Assembly (NCBI GenBank): GCA_021813595.1
Contig: JAKAKF010000130.1
Span: 1-33,245 of the forward strand
Source: a bacterium
Lineage (GTDB): Bacteria > SZUA-79 > Acidulodesulfobacterales > Acidulodesulfobacteraceae
DNA: 33,245 nt
Direction of reading: 5' to 3'
The translations under genes were made by a program, and so were the position numbers. Below the pieces are notes generated by a model. It worked only from the letters and a program-made list of their open reading frames with translations. It did not search any database and was not told the origin of the DNA. This document shows positions 11,339 through 19,045 of this stretch, in pieces. Position 1 is the first letter of the stretch, and each line of letters begins with the position of its first letter.

Positions 11339-12502
11339 CTAAGTATCAGAAATTAGCTTTTTTGAAAGAGATTCTGCCTGCTTTTTCGCTTCTATGACGT
11401 CTTCTATTGTTTTTAATTCGAACGGTTTATGCTTTTGCATTACCGACAAAACGTTCCGGGCGATTTTATTAAAAGATATTTTTCGGTTTAAAAAAGAATG
11501 AACAAAAATCTCGTTGGCTTCGCAAAAAACCGCCGGCATGCTCTTGCCTTCCCGTAAAGAACGCCTTGCGATATTTAAAAACGGGAATTTCTCGTCGTCA
11601 GGCGCAAAAAAATCCAGTCTTGCAATTTCGGTCAAATCTATCGGTTTCATGAGATTATGGAAGCGGCGCGGATAAGACAGCGCATAACCTATCGGACCTT
11701 TCATATCGGCATCTCCCATCTGGGCTATTAACGTACCGTCCATAAATTCGACCATCGAATGAACTACCGCCTGCGGATGTATAACGACGTCGATTTTGTC
11801 TTCTTTAAAACCGAATAAAAACGAAGCTTCTATTATTTCAAGCCCTTTATTGGCAAGCGTGGAAGAATCTACGGTTATCTTCTTTCCCATCTTCCATTTA
11901 GGATGATTCAATGCCATATCGACGGTTATATTCTTGAAATAATTTTTGTCCTTGCCGTAAAAGGGACCTCCCGATGCCGTAAGGATTAATTTTTTAACGT
12001 CCCTCTTAACTCCGCTTTTAAGACATTGAAAAAGAGCCGAATGCTCGGAATCTACCGGAATTATCTTAGCTTTATGGTTTTTTGCCGTTTTATTCAGAAT
12101 ATCGCCTGCCATAACCATGGATTCTTTATTCGCAAGCGCAAGGTCTTTGCCTGCCGCAAGACTCCGGTAAGAAAGCAAAAGCCCCGCGGAACCGCTTATA
12201 GCGTTTAATACAACGTCGAATACTCCGTCGGAAACCGCTTCATGCAGTCCTTCTTCGCCGAAAATAAATTTAGCCTTAACGCCTTTGACGTTTTTTAAGC
12301 CTTCTTTAGCCTTATCGCACTCCGTTTTTGAAGAAAGAACGCAGTATAAAGGTTTAAGCTTTATAACTTGTTCTTTTAACTCCTGCGTAAAATGCCCCGC
12401 CGCAACGCCTTTTACGGCAAGTAAATCCGGATATGAGACGGCTACGTTTACGGCATTTCTGCCTATAGAACCGGTAGAACCGGCAAGAAATATATTTCGC
12501 AT
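11339..12502 (-). CDS. dxr: 1-deoxy-D-xylulose 5-phosphate reductoisomerase
   Basis: Converts DXP to MEP with NADPH, the committed step of the non-mevalonate isoprenoid pathway; it supplies isoprenoid precursors for the UppS product made upstream in the same cluster. The 387-residue protein has the NADPH-binding start FLAGSTGSIGRNAV, the substrate/metal motif PVDSEHSALFQCL, and KMGKKITVDSSTLANKGLE, all diagnostic. C-terminal helical domain is present, so it is complete. The ATG has no clear Shine-Dalgarno and is 43 bp from the cdsA stop. In many relatives rseP follows dxr; here the cluster stops at dxr. Confidence 0.97.
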   Translation of the reverse strand: MRNIFLAGSTGSIGRNAVNVAVSYPDLLAVKGVAAGHFTQELKEQVIKLKPLYCVLSSKTECDKAKEGLKNVKGVKAKFIFGEEGLHEAVSDGVFDVVLNAISGSAGLLLSYRSLAAGKDLALANKESMVMAGDILNKTAKNHKAKIIPVDSEHSALFQCLKSGVKRDVKKLILTASGGPFYGKDKNYFKNITVDMALNHPKWKMGKKITVDSSTLANKGLEIIEASFLFGFKEDKIDVVIHPQAVVHSMVEFMDGTLIAQMGDADMKGPIGYALSYPRRFHNLMKPIDLTEIARLDFFAPDDEKFPFLNIARRSLREGKSMPAVFCEANEIFVHSFLNRKISFNKIARNVLSVMQKHKPFELKTIEDVIEAKKQAESLSKKLISDT

Positions 12503-12545
12503 AATATATATAATGTATATTTATTTAATGCATGTCGATTATTTT

Positions 12546-13358
12546 TTATTTTGAGCAAAAAATCGAAATGTAATAAAAAAACGGGGCGGCAAGTATCAGG
12601 CTGTCTATTCTGTCTAAAATACCGCCGTGGCCCGGAATTAAATATCCAGAATCCTTTTTTCCGCCCATCCTTTTAATTAAAGATTCCGTTAAATCACCAA
12701 ACATTCCGGCTATAATAGTAACGGAAGACAAAAATATAAATGAAAGAAAGGTAAATTCCTTATATTCGCTTATAAATATCCTAAATAAAAGAGCCGTGAG
12801 GACGGCGGCTAAAAAACCTATGACGGCTCCCTCTGTCGTTTTTTTAGGACTTAAAGAAACGATAAGCTTATGCCTGCCGAAATGTCTGCCGCCGTAATAA
12901 GCAAAAATATCGGATGCCCATACAAGTATAAATAAAAGCAGAATAAGCATTCTGCCTCCGGAAATTGCAAAAATTTTAACGAGGAAAGATATAAGAAAGC
13001 CGGTATAAATTACTGAAAACAGATCTATGAATAAGGTTTTTCCAAAATCGTTTTTAAAAGAAAGTACGTTTTTTAAAAAAATTAAAAAAACGGAAAAAAA
13101 CAAAATAAATATAAAAGCGCCGTCTTTCAAAAAGGCAAAAGAGAATGAAGTTAAAATAGCAAGCAATTCGGGGAGTATAAAATATTTATATTCCGACAAA
13201 TCGAAAATAGAATATATTTCGTAAACGGAAAGCGCCGTCATAACGGCAGAAACTATGAAAAATTCATATATATTCAGCAGAAATATAGATAAAATTATAA
13301 CTACGCCGAATATAATGCCGAATATAAATCTTTTAGGGTCGAAATTAGGTTTTTCCAA
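12546..13358 (-). CDS. cdsA: phosphatidate cytidylyltransferase (CDP-diacylglycerol synthase)
   Basis: Makes CDP-diacylglycerol from phosphatidate and CTP in the inner membrane, the branch point of phospholipid synthesis. The 270-residue protein is a chain of hydrophobic segments (about eight) and ends with the family signature at residues 221-256: GDLTESLIKRMGGKKDSG followed by PGHGG-ILDRIDS, with the metal-binding aspartates D249 and D252. The start is a TTG at 13358 with AAGG four bases upstream, overlapping the 3' end of uppS by 14 bp, so the two are coupled. Confidence 0.96.
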   Translation of the reverse strand: MEKPNFDPKRFIFGIIFGVVIILSIFLLNIYEFFIVSAVMTALSVYEIYSIFDLSEYKYFILPELLAILTSFSFAFLKDGAFIFILFFSVFLIFLKNVLSFKNDFGKTLFIDLFSVIYTGFLISFLVKIFAISGGRMLILLLFILVWASDIFAYYGGRHFGRHKLIVSLSPKKTTEGAVIGFLAAVLTALLFRIFISEYKEFTFLSFIFLSSVTIIAGMFGDLTESLIKRMGGKKDSGYLIPGHGGILDRIDSLILAAPFFYYISIFCSK

Positions 13359-14052
13359 ATCGCCTTGACCTTTTTTCGTAATTTTTTAATGCAGCTATTA
13401 AATTTTTCTTTCTAAAATCCGGCCACAAAGTTTTAGTGAAATAAAGTTCCGCATATGCAGCCTGATAAAGCATAAAATTGGACAGCCTTTCTTCTCCGCT
13501 CGTCCTGATTATAAGGTCGGGGTCGGGAATTCCGGCCGTATATAGATAATTAGAAAAAAGTTTGCCGTCTATATCGGTTAACTCTATTGATTTTTTTTTA
13601 ACGTCTTCCGATATTTTTCTAACGGCATTTAATATTTCTTCCTTGGAGCCGTAACTTATCGCAAGCGTTAAAATCAATTCGGAACCGTTTTTTGTTTTGT
13701 CTATGGCTCTCGACACCGCAATTTTTGATTTTTCCGGCAGTTTTTCTAAATTTCCGATAAAATTAAGCCTGATTTTATTTTTTATAAGATAAGGAAGTTC
13801 TATTTCTATATATTGCTCAAGAAGTTCCATTAAATAATCTACTTCTTCTTCCGGTCTCTGCCAGTTTTCCGACGAAAAAGCGTAAACTGTAAGATATTTA
13901 ATTTTATAATCTATAACGCCTTTTACGACGGATTTTAAAGACTTTATTCCTTCAAGATGCCCGTATATTCTGTCTAAATTTCTTTTCTGCGCCCATCTGC
14001 CGTTTCCGTCCATAATAATAGCGATATGCCCTGGAAGATTTTTAAAGATCAT
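13345..14052 (-). CDS. uppS: undecaprenyl diphosphate synthase (cis-prenyltransferase)
   Basis: Condenses farnesyl diphosphate with eight isopentenyl diphosphates to make the C55 lipid carrier for peptidoglycan and O-antigen. The 235-residue protein carries IAIIMDGNGRWAQKRN with catalytic D15, YAFSSENWQRP, and the C-terminal RTSGEERLSNFMLYQ-AAYAELYFT region that binds IPP. Length is typical of bacterial UppS. Chain length cannot be read directly from sequence, so another cis-prenyl diphosphate is possible but unlikely in this operon. ATG overlaps the frr TGA stop in an ATGA arrangement. Confidence 0.97.
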   Translation of the reverse strand: MIFKNLPGHIAIIMDGNGRWAQKRNLDRIYGHLEGIKSLKSVVKGVIDYKIKYLTVYAFSSENWQRPEEEVDYLMELLEQYIEIELPYLIKNKIRLNFIGNLEKLPEKSKIAVSRAIDKTKNGSELILTLAISYGSKEEILNAVRKISEDVKKKSIELTDIDGKLFSNYLYTAGIPDPDLIIRTSGEERLSNFMLYQAAYAELYFTKTLWPDFRKKNLIAALKNYEKRSRRFGKT

Positions 14053-14609
14053 ACCTCTGATATTTCTTTTTCTTTACGCTTTGTAATTTCGTCTATTTCT
14101 TTAATAAAATTATCCGTCAAATCCTGCACTTTTTTTTGAATTTTAAAAGACTGGTCTTCGGATATTTCCTTAGATTTTTCGGAAGATTTTATCTTTTCGT
14201 TTGCAAGTCTCCTGAAATTTCTGATTTCTTGTTTTATAGATTCTGATAACTTGCCGACCTGTTTTGTTATTTCTTTGCGCCTTTCTTGAGTTAAAGCCGG
14301 TATTATTATGCTTATGCTTTTCCCGTCGTTTGAAGGATTTAAAGAAGGGTCGTATTTTTGTATAGCTTTTTCGATAGCCGGAAGAGAACCTGCGTCCCAT
14401 GGATTTATAGTAATAGTTCTGCTGTCCGGAATAGATATCGAAGCAAGCCTTATTATAGGGGAAACCGAACCGTAATATTCGACGTTGACCGCTTCTATTA
14501 ATCCCGTAGAAGCTCTGCCCGTCCTGATTTTTGCAAGTTCCGCTTTGTAAGCCTCTATAGCATGGCTCATCTTTGCTTTTGTTTCATTGACAAATGCACT
14601 TTCGTCCAT
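14049..14609 (-). CDS. frr: ribosome recycling factor
   Basis: RRF, acting with EF-G to split post-termination ribosomes. The 186-residue length is standard. Conserved elements include the LAKIRTGRASTGLIEAVNVEYYG segment (split here by nothing; residues about 24-46), the domain II motif ISIPDSRTITINPWD, and the long basic helix with the ERRKEITKQVGK and IRNFRRLANEKIK-type sequences. The ATG has AGGAG seven bases upstream, and the gene follows pyrH by 16 bp. Its stop overlaps the uppS start by four bases. Confidence 0.97.
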   Translation of the reverse strand: MDESAFVNETKAKMSHAIEAYKAELAKIRTGRASTGLIEAVNVEYYGSVSPIIRLASISIPDSRTITINPWDAGSLPAIEKAIQKYDPSLNPSNDGKSISIIIPALTQERRKEITKQVGKLSESIKQEIRNFRRLANEKIKSSEKSKEISEDQSFKIQKKVQDLTDNFIKEIDEITKRKEKEISEV

Positions 14610-14625
14610 AACATAAGCTCCTAAA

Positions 14626-15354
14626 TTAAATATTTGCCTTTGATATTATCGTTCCTATGGATTCTCCTTTGACCACTTTTAAAAGATTTCCTTTGCCGAG
14701 CAAATTAAAAACGACTATAGGCAGAGCATTGTCCATGCATAAAGATATAGAAGTAGAATCCATAACTTTTAAATTTTTATTCAGGACGTCTATATATGAA
14801 AGCCTCTCGAATTTAAGGGCATCTTTGTTAATTAAAGGATCTTCCGTATATACGCCGTCTATTTTTGTAGCTTTTAATATAACGTCGGCATGAATTTCCA
14901 TTGCCCTCAACGATGCCGCCGTATCTGTAGTAAAGTAAGGATTGCCTGTTCCAGCCGCAAAAATCACCACTCTTTTTTTTTCTAAATGGCGCAATGCCCT
15001 TCGGCGTATATAAGGTTCGGCAACCTGCTGCATAGCGATAGCCGTCTGAACCCTTGAAATTACGCCGTTATCTTCAAGGCTCGCCTGAAGGGCTAAGGCG
15101 TTTATGACGGTGGCAAGCATGCCCATATAATCGCCTTGCGTCCGTTCTATTCCTAAATCTTTGGAGGAACTTCCAAATCCCCTGAAAATATTGCCGCCGC
15201 CTATAACTACGGCAATTTCTGCGCCTTCCGAAACGACGGATTTTATTTCCAGAGATACGAAATTGATTATCTCGGGATCTATCCCGCACTTGCTTTCGCC
15301 GGCAAGCGCTTCGCCGCTGACTTTTAAAAGTATCCTTTTGTAATTAAGACCCAT
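14626..15354 (-). CDS. pyrH: UMP kinase
   Basis: Hexameric bacterial UMP kinase of the amino-acid kinase fold, phosphorylating UMP to UDP for pyrimidine nucleotide and sugar-nucleotide synthesis. The 242-residue protein has the N-terminal lysine/glycine loop [11 protein letters not shown], the GGGNIFRG motif at 52-59, [20 protein letters not shown], and [13 protein letters not shown], all characteristic. It is translationally coupled to tsf: the tsf TAA and the pyrH ATG share one base (TAATG). Confidence 0.97.
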   Translation of the reverse strand: MGLNYKRILLKVSGEALAGESKCGIDPEIINFVSLEIKSVVSEGAEIAVVIGGGNIFRGFGSSSKDLGIERTQGDYMGMLATVINALALQASLEDNGVISRVQTAIAMQQVAEPYIRRRALRHLEKKRVVIFAAGTGNPYFTTDTAASLRAMEIHADVILKATKIDGVYTEDPLINKDALKFERLSYIDVLNKNLKVMDSTSISLCMDNALPIVVFNLLGKGNLLKVVKGESIGTIISKANI

Positions 15355-15959
15355 TATTCACCAAGCTGATAACGAACAAATCTTTTTAAAATGATATTTT
15401 CTCCTAATTTAGCTATTTCGTTGTCTATAATAGAGGCTATATTTTTAGACGGATCTTTTATAAAAGCCTGCTCTAAAAGACAAACTTCCTGATAGTATTT
15501 TTCAAGTTTGCCTTCTATTATTTTTTCTTTTACCGCCTGAGGTTTATCCATATTGGCAAGCTGTTCTCTATATATCTCTTTTTCCTTAGCTATAACTTCG
15601 GGTTGAACCGCGTCTCTTTTTATATAAAGAGGGTTTGAAGCCGCGATATGCATGGCGATATTTTTGGTAAGTTCCTGAAATTCGTTCGTTCTTGCCACAA
15701 AATCGGTTTCGCAGTTTATTTCCAAAAGAACGCCTATTCTTCCGCCCGCATGTATATAAGAATATATTAAACCTTCTTTAGCTTCTCTGCCGGCTTTTTT
15801 CTGGGCTTTCGCAAGACCTTTCTTTCTTAGCACTTCTACGGCTTTTTCAAGGTCTCCTCCGGTTTCTACAAGTACGTTTTTACAATCTACGAAACCTGCT
15901 CCGGTCATCTGCCGCAGATTTTTAACAAGTTCGGCGCTTATATTCTGTGTATTATCCAA
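15354..15959 (-). CDS. tsf: translation elongation factor Ts
   Basis: EF-Ts, the guanine nucleotide exchange factor of EF-Tu. The N-terminal UBA-like domain reads [20 protein letters not shown], followed by [15 protein letters not shown] and the exchange motif [13 protein letters not shown]. At 201 residues it is the short type with one core subdomain, compared with 283 in E. coli; this short form is known in several phyla. The start is TTG, supported by a strong GGGAGGG eight bases upstream. It follows rpsB after 88 bp. Confidence 0.96.
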   Translation of the reverse strand: MDNTQNISAELVKNLRQMTGAGFVDCKNVLVETGGDLEKAVEVLRKKGLAKAQKKAGREAKEGLIYSYIHAGGRIGVLLEINCETDFVARTNEFQELTKNIAMHIAASNPLYIKRDAVQPEVIAKEKEIYREQLANMDKPQAVKEKIIEGKLEKYYQEVCLLEQAFIKDPSKNIASIIDNEIAKLGENIILKRFVRYQLGE

Positions 15960-16047
15960 TTAATTTTCCCTCCCTGATATATAGTAAATAATATAATTTT
16001 GACTTATTACTTAATTATTAGGCTTAATGTTACGGCTTTATTTAATT

Positions 16048-16866
16048 TTATATAGAAATATCTTCTTCCGCTATCTGTTCGGTATTTTCCGCTTTCTGCG
16101 AAACGGCTGCGGCGAAAGTTTCTTCGGTTATAACTCCTTCAGGCAGAGGCTGACCCTTCCCTTTTCCGGTTCTTTCTTCATAAACTTTTCTGCCTTCGAT
16201 AATAGCTTCCGACATAGAATTAAGAATAAGCTTTATCGCTCTGATAGCATCGTCGTTTCCGGGTATCATCCAATCTACTAATTCAGGATCTGCATTGGTA
16301 TCGGCAATTCCTATGACCGGTATTTCAAGCCTTTTTGCTTCTTTTGCCGCTATTATTTCATGGTGTAAATCGACTATAAAAACGGCATCCGGTATTTTAT
16401 GCATATCCCTGAGGCCGTTAAGAACTTTCTGGAGCTTTACTATTTCTTTTTCCATCCTGGCCATTTCTTTTTTTGTAAACCTGGAAAATTCTTCCGATTC
16501 TTTAAGGGATTCGAGTTCTTTCAATCTTTGTATGGAAAGTTTTATAGTGGAAAAGTTGGTTAGCATACCGCCGAGCCATCTTTCGTTAACATACGGCATA
16601 CCGCATCTTTTGGCTTCTTCCACGACGATAGGATTTGCCTGTTTTTTAGTCCCTACTATAAGAATAGTTCCGCCTTCTTTTGCGATATCGAAAAGTTTTT
16701 CGTAGGCCGCAGAGATATACGGCAGTGCTTTTTGGAGGTCAACTATATGAACTCCGTTTCTTGCCCCGTAAATATAAGGCTTCATCTTTGGATTCCATCT
16801 TTTCGTCTGGTGTCCGAAATGGACGCCGGCTTCCAACAACTGCTTAATAGATAAATCAAATGGCAT
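16048..16866 (-). CDS. rpsB: 30S ribosomal protein S2
   Basis: Ribosomal protein S2 of the small subunit, first gene of the rpsB-tsf-pyrH-frr-uppS-cdsA-dxr cluster. Diagnostic sequence includes IKQLLEAGVHFGHQTKRWNP at the N-terminus, YIYGARNGVHIVDLQK, YVNERWLGGMLTNFSTI, and the C-terminal IPVIGIADTNADP-ELVDWMIPGNDDA. The 272-residue length includes an acidic C-terminal tail of about 45 residues, typical for the family. The ATG has GGAG eight bases upstream. A stem in its leader (16896-16935) may take part in autoregulation, as S2 represses its own operon in E. coli. Confidence 0.98.
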   Translation of the reverse strand: MPFDLSIKQLLEAGVHFGHQTKRWNPKMKPYIYGARNGVHIVDLQKALPYISAAYEKLFDIAKEGGTILIVGTKKQANPIVVEEAKRCGMPYVNERWLGGMLTNFSTIKLSIQRLKELESLKESEEFSRFTKKEMARMEKEIVKLQKVLNGLRDMHKIPDAVFIVDLHHEIIAAKEAKRLEIPVIGIADTNADPELVDWMIPGNDDAIRAIKLILNSMSEAIIEGRKVYEERTGKGKGQPLPEGVITEETFAAAVSQKAENTEQIAEEDISI

Positions 16867-16895
16867 TTTTAGTCTCCTTTTGCGCTTTTTTCTCT

Positions 16896-16935
16896 CCGGT
16901 TACGTAAAAAGCCTCAAGCACAAATTAATAACCGG
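16896..16935 (-). promoter_or_regulatory. stem-loop in the rpsB leader
   Basis: In the minus-strand transcript a perfect 7 bp stem (CCGGUUA / UAACCGG) encloses a 26-base loop, about 30 bases before the rpsB ATG and just upstream of its GGAG ribosome site. Its position suits an S2-responsive leader element, which is known from other bacteria, but no conserved rpsB-leader consensus was matched by eye. Function is inference. Confidence 0.35.
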
Positions 16936-17019
16936 ATACGATTTTGGTTAAAGTTAAATTAATTTTAAATCAACATATTCTTTTATCATTTTTAGGCTTT
17001 TTTTGCAAGAAGAAATTTC

Positions 17020-17042
17020 CATTTTGTGACGGGGACGGAATT
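17020..17042 (+). repeat. half unit of the GTGACGGGGACAGAATT repeat, fused to element B
   Basis: The plus-strand sequence CATTTTGTGACGGGGACGG followed by AATTGA matches the first half of the tandem units at 29894-30085 with a single base change. The second, complementary arm (AATTCTGTCC...) is missing; the long inverted repeat B begins exactly where it should be. Confidence 0.75.
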
Positions 17043-17131
17043 GATAAAGGTGTCAGATTAATTTTCCGTAGTATATTTTTGTATAAATTAATTTTTTCTT
17101 TATGCGGAAAATAAAATCTGACACCTTTATC
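17043..17131 (-). repeat. 89 bp long inverted repeat (element B, REP-like)
   Basis: Left arm GATAAAGGTGTCAGATT and its AATTTTCCG continuation (about 17043-17071) pairs with the right arm (about 17101-17131) as an inverted repeat with a one-base indel. Arms, spacing and AT-rich centre match element A at 11080-11170, so the two are copies of one family. On the minus strand GTGC (17132-17135) precedes it, corresponding to GTGA beside element A. Its right edge is four bases from the polysaccharide deacetylase stop codon, where it could influence 3' end formation. Confidence 0.85.
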
Positions 17132-17134
17132 GCA

Positions 17135-17836
17135 CTATAACAATATTTTAAATATAAAATTAAAGATACTATTGTATCCGTTAACCGAGATGCGTTTAAG
17201 TTCAAAGGAGTTGTCCCCAACTTCTATTTTGCCGTTAACGGTGGTAAAGGCGGCCGTATAACCGGCATTTTTAACGGCTCTCATGACGTTCGCGTTATAA
17301 GCGCCGAAAGGATAAGAGAAAAATTCCACCGCAGAACCTGTAATATTTTCAAGATAAGCTTTGGAAGCGATAAGTTCGCCTATCATAACTCCTTCTTCGA
17401 GCCTGTCCAAATAATAATGGTTTATACCGTGCGAACCAATAAAAAATCCGTTCTTAAACATTTCTTTTATTTCATTTTTATTTAAAAAATTTTCCTTGAC
17501 TCTTTCTCTTTCGTCGGATACCGCGTTTTTTTTTCCTATAAAGCCGCTGCTTATAAATATCATTGAAGTAAAACCGGCGGATTTTAATATCGGATAAGCG
17601 TTAAGATAATTATTTTCGTATCCGTCGTCGAAAGTTATAAGAATCGGTTTTTTTACGGAAAGTTTATGCCCTTTTATAAAAGACAGGATTTCTTTTGGAT
17701 TTATAGTTTCATAGCCTAAAAATTTAAGGATGGACAACTGTCTTTTAAACTGCCCCGGCGTTACGTATAAACCTTTAAATACGGCGTCTTTTTTTGGATA
17801 GTCTATTTTATGGTAGTATAATACGGGGATTTTCAT
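17135..17836 (-). CDS. polysaccharide deacetylase (NodB-type) family protein
   Basis: Carbohydrate esterase 4 / NodB-fold protein. Motif 1 is LITFDDGYENNY with D70 (base) and D71 (metal); motif 2 is SHGINH with H136 and H140 as metal ligands; motif 3 is YPFGAYN (175-181). The family removes N- or O-acetyl groups from chitin, peptidoglycan or exopolysaccharide. No signal peptide or membrane segment is visible in the 233 residues, which begin directly with the catalytic fold (MKIPVLYYHKI). Substrate is unknown. It follows argJ by 12 bp and is last in its transcription unit, ending against repeat element B. Confidence 0.92.
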   Translation of the reverse strand: MKIPVLYYHKIDYPKKDAVFKGLYVTPGQFKRQLSILKFLGYETINPKEILSFIKGHKLSVKKPILITFDDGYENNYLNAYPILKSAGFTSMIFISSGFIGKKNAVSDERERVKENFLNKNEIKEMFKNGFFIGSHGINHYYLDRLEEGVMIGELIASKAYLENITGSAVEFFSYPFGAYNANVMRAVKNAGYTAAFTTVNGKIEVGDNSFELKRISVNGYNSIFNFIFKILL

Positions 17837-17848
17837 AAGATAAACCCG

Positions 17849-19045
17849 CTAACTTCTGTAAGACGCGTTTATATCTATATATCCGTGGGTCAGATTGCAA
17901 GTCAAAACCGAACGCTTTTTATTTCCTGATTTTAAATCTATTTCTACGTCTATTTCTTTAGGAGACAGTATGGTTTTCTCTATATCTTTCGTCAATTTTT
18001 TAGAAGCCGTAGAATTTTCTACTATAATTTTTCCATTTATGTAAATATCTATACTTTCGGCTTTGAGAGGAACTCCGGCTCTTCCGACCGCCGCCATTAT
18101 TCTGCCCCAGTTTAAATCTTCCCCTGTTATCATCGTTTTAAAAAGCGGCGAGTTTGCTACCGTTAACGCGGTTTTCTTTGCGCCTGCTTCAGTAGGGGCG
18201 TTGACGACCGTGACTTCAATGAACTTCGTTGCTCCCTCTCCGTCGACAACTATCATTTTTGCAAGTTCGTAACAGACTTCAAATAAAGCGTCTTTTACTA
18301 TTTGATAGTTATGTTTTGATTTAGCTTTGCCTTCGGTCAAATCTATTACGGTATCGCCGGATGCAGGATAAAAAAACGAAGCGGTATCGTTAGTCGAGGT
18401 ATCTCCGTCGACCGTAATAGAATTAAAAGATGCTTCGACGCATTCTTTAAACATTTTATCGGCCGTTTCTTTTCTTATCGGAACGTCCGTAAAGATAAAA
18501 GCCAGCATGGTAGCCATATCCGGCATAATCATGCCCGACCCCTTAGCCGCGCCTTTAATTTGATATTTTCTGCCGTCTATAGAAAAACTTTTAACGGCCG
18601 TTTTAGGAAACGTATCGGTAGTCATAATAGCTTTGATAAAATTATCGAAACCGCTTTCATCCGCAGAATTTACCAAGTCTGGAATTGCCTGTTCTATAAG
18701 GGAAACATTAAGTCTTTCGCCTATTACGCCGGTAGAACAAGTAAAAACAGAACCTTCATCGATACCGGCTTCTTTTGCTAGAGATTTAACAACCTTAAGC
18801 GCATCTTTCATGCCTTGCTCGCCGTTGCACGCATTGGCATTTCCGGAATTTACTATTAACGCTTTTATAATGTTTTTGGAATTTTTTTTAGATATTACTA
18901 CGGGCGCCGCCTTAACTTTATTTTTAGTAAAAACGGCGCTGACCCTAAGCGGAAATTTAGAAATCATTAACCCCAAATCTAAATCTTTATTTTTTTTAAG
19001 CCCGCAGGCTTTACCGGCAAATAAAAAATTATTCATTTTTTCCAT
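17849..19045 (-). CDS. argJ: bifunctional glutamate N-acetyltransferase / ornithine acetyltransferase
   Basis: ArgJ transfers acetyl from N-acetylornithine to glutamate, closing the cyclic arginine pathway; some members also use acetyl-CoA. The 398-residue precursor has the self-cleavage site KGSGMIMPDMATML with cleavage expected between A178 and T179, T179 becoming the nucleophile of the beta chain. Other hallmarks are VNSGNANACNG (65-75), TVDGDTSTNDT and the end THGYIDINASYRS. The first ATG (19045) overlaps secA by 17 bp; a second ATG at 19036 is an alternative. An ArgA-like acetyltransferase about 5.5 kb upstream (24521-25228) could supply the initial N-acetylglutamate. Confidence 0.96.
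   Translation of the reverse strand: MEKMNNFLFAGKACGLKKNKDLDLGLMISKFPLRVSAVFTKNKVKAAPVVISKKNSKNIIKALIVNSGNANACNGEQGMKDALKVVKSLAKEAGIDEGSVFTCSTGVIGERLNVSLIEQAIPDLVNSADESGFDNFIKAIMTTDTFPKTAVKSFSIDGRKYQIKGAAKGSGMIMPDMATMLAFIFTDVPIRKETADKMFKECVEASFNSITVDGDTSTNDTASFFYPASGDTVIDLTEGKAKSKHNYQIVKDALFEVCYELAKMIVVDGEGATKFIEVTVVNAPTEAGAKKTALTVANSPLFKTMITGEDLNWGRIMAAVGRAGVPLKAESIDIYINGKIIVENSTASKKLTKDIEKTILSPKEIDVEIDLKSGNKKRSVLTCNLTHGYIDINASYRS

Noticed and set aside
14170..14400. Second minus-strand frame inside frr
   Set aside because: An out-of-frame reading of the highly charged RRF helix; no start signal or similarity.
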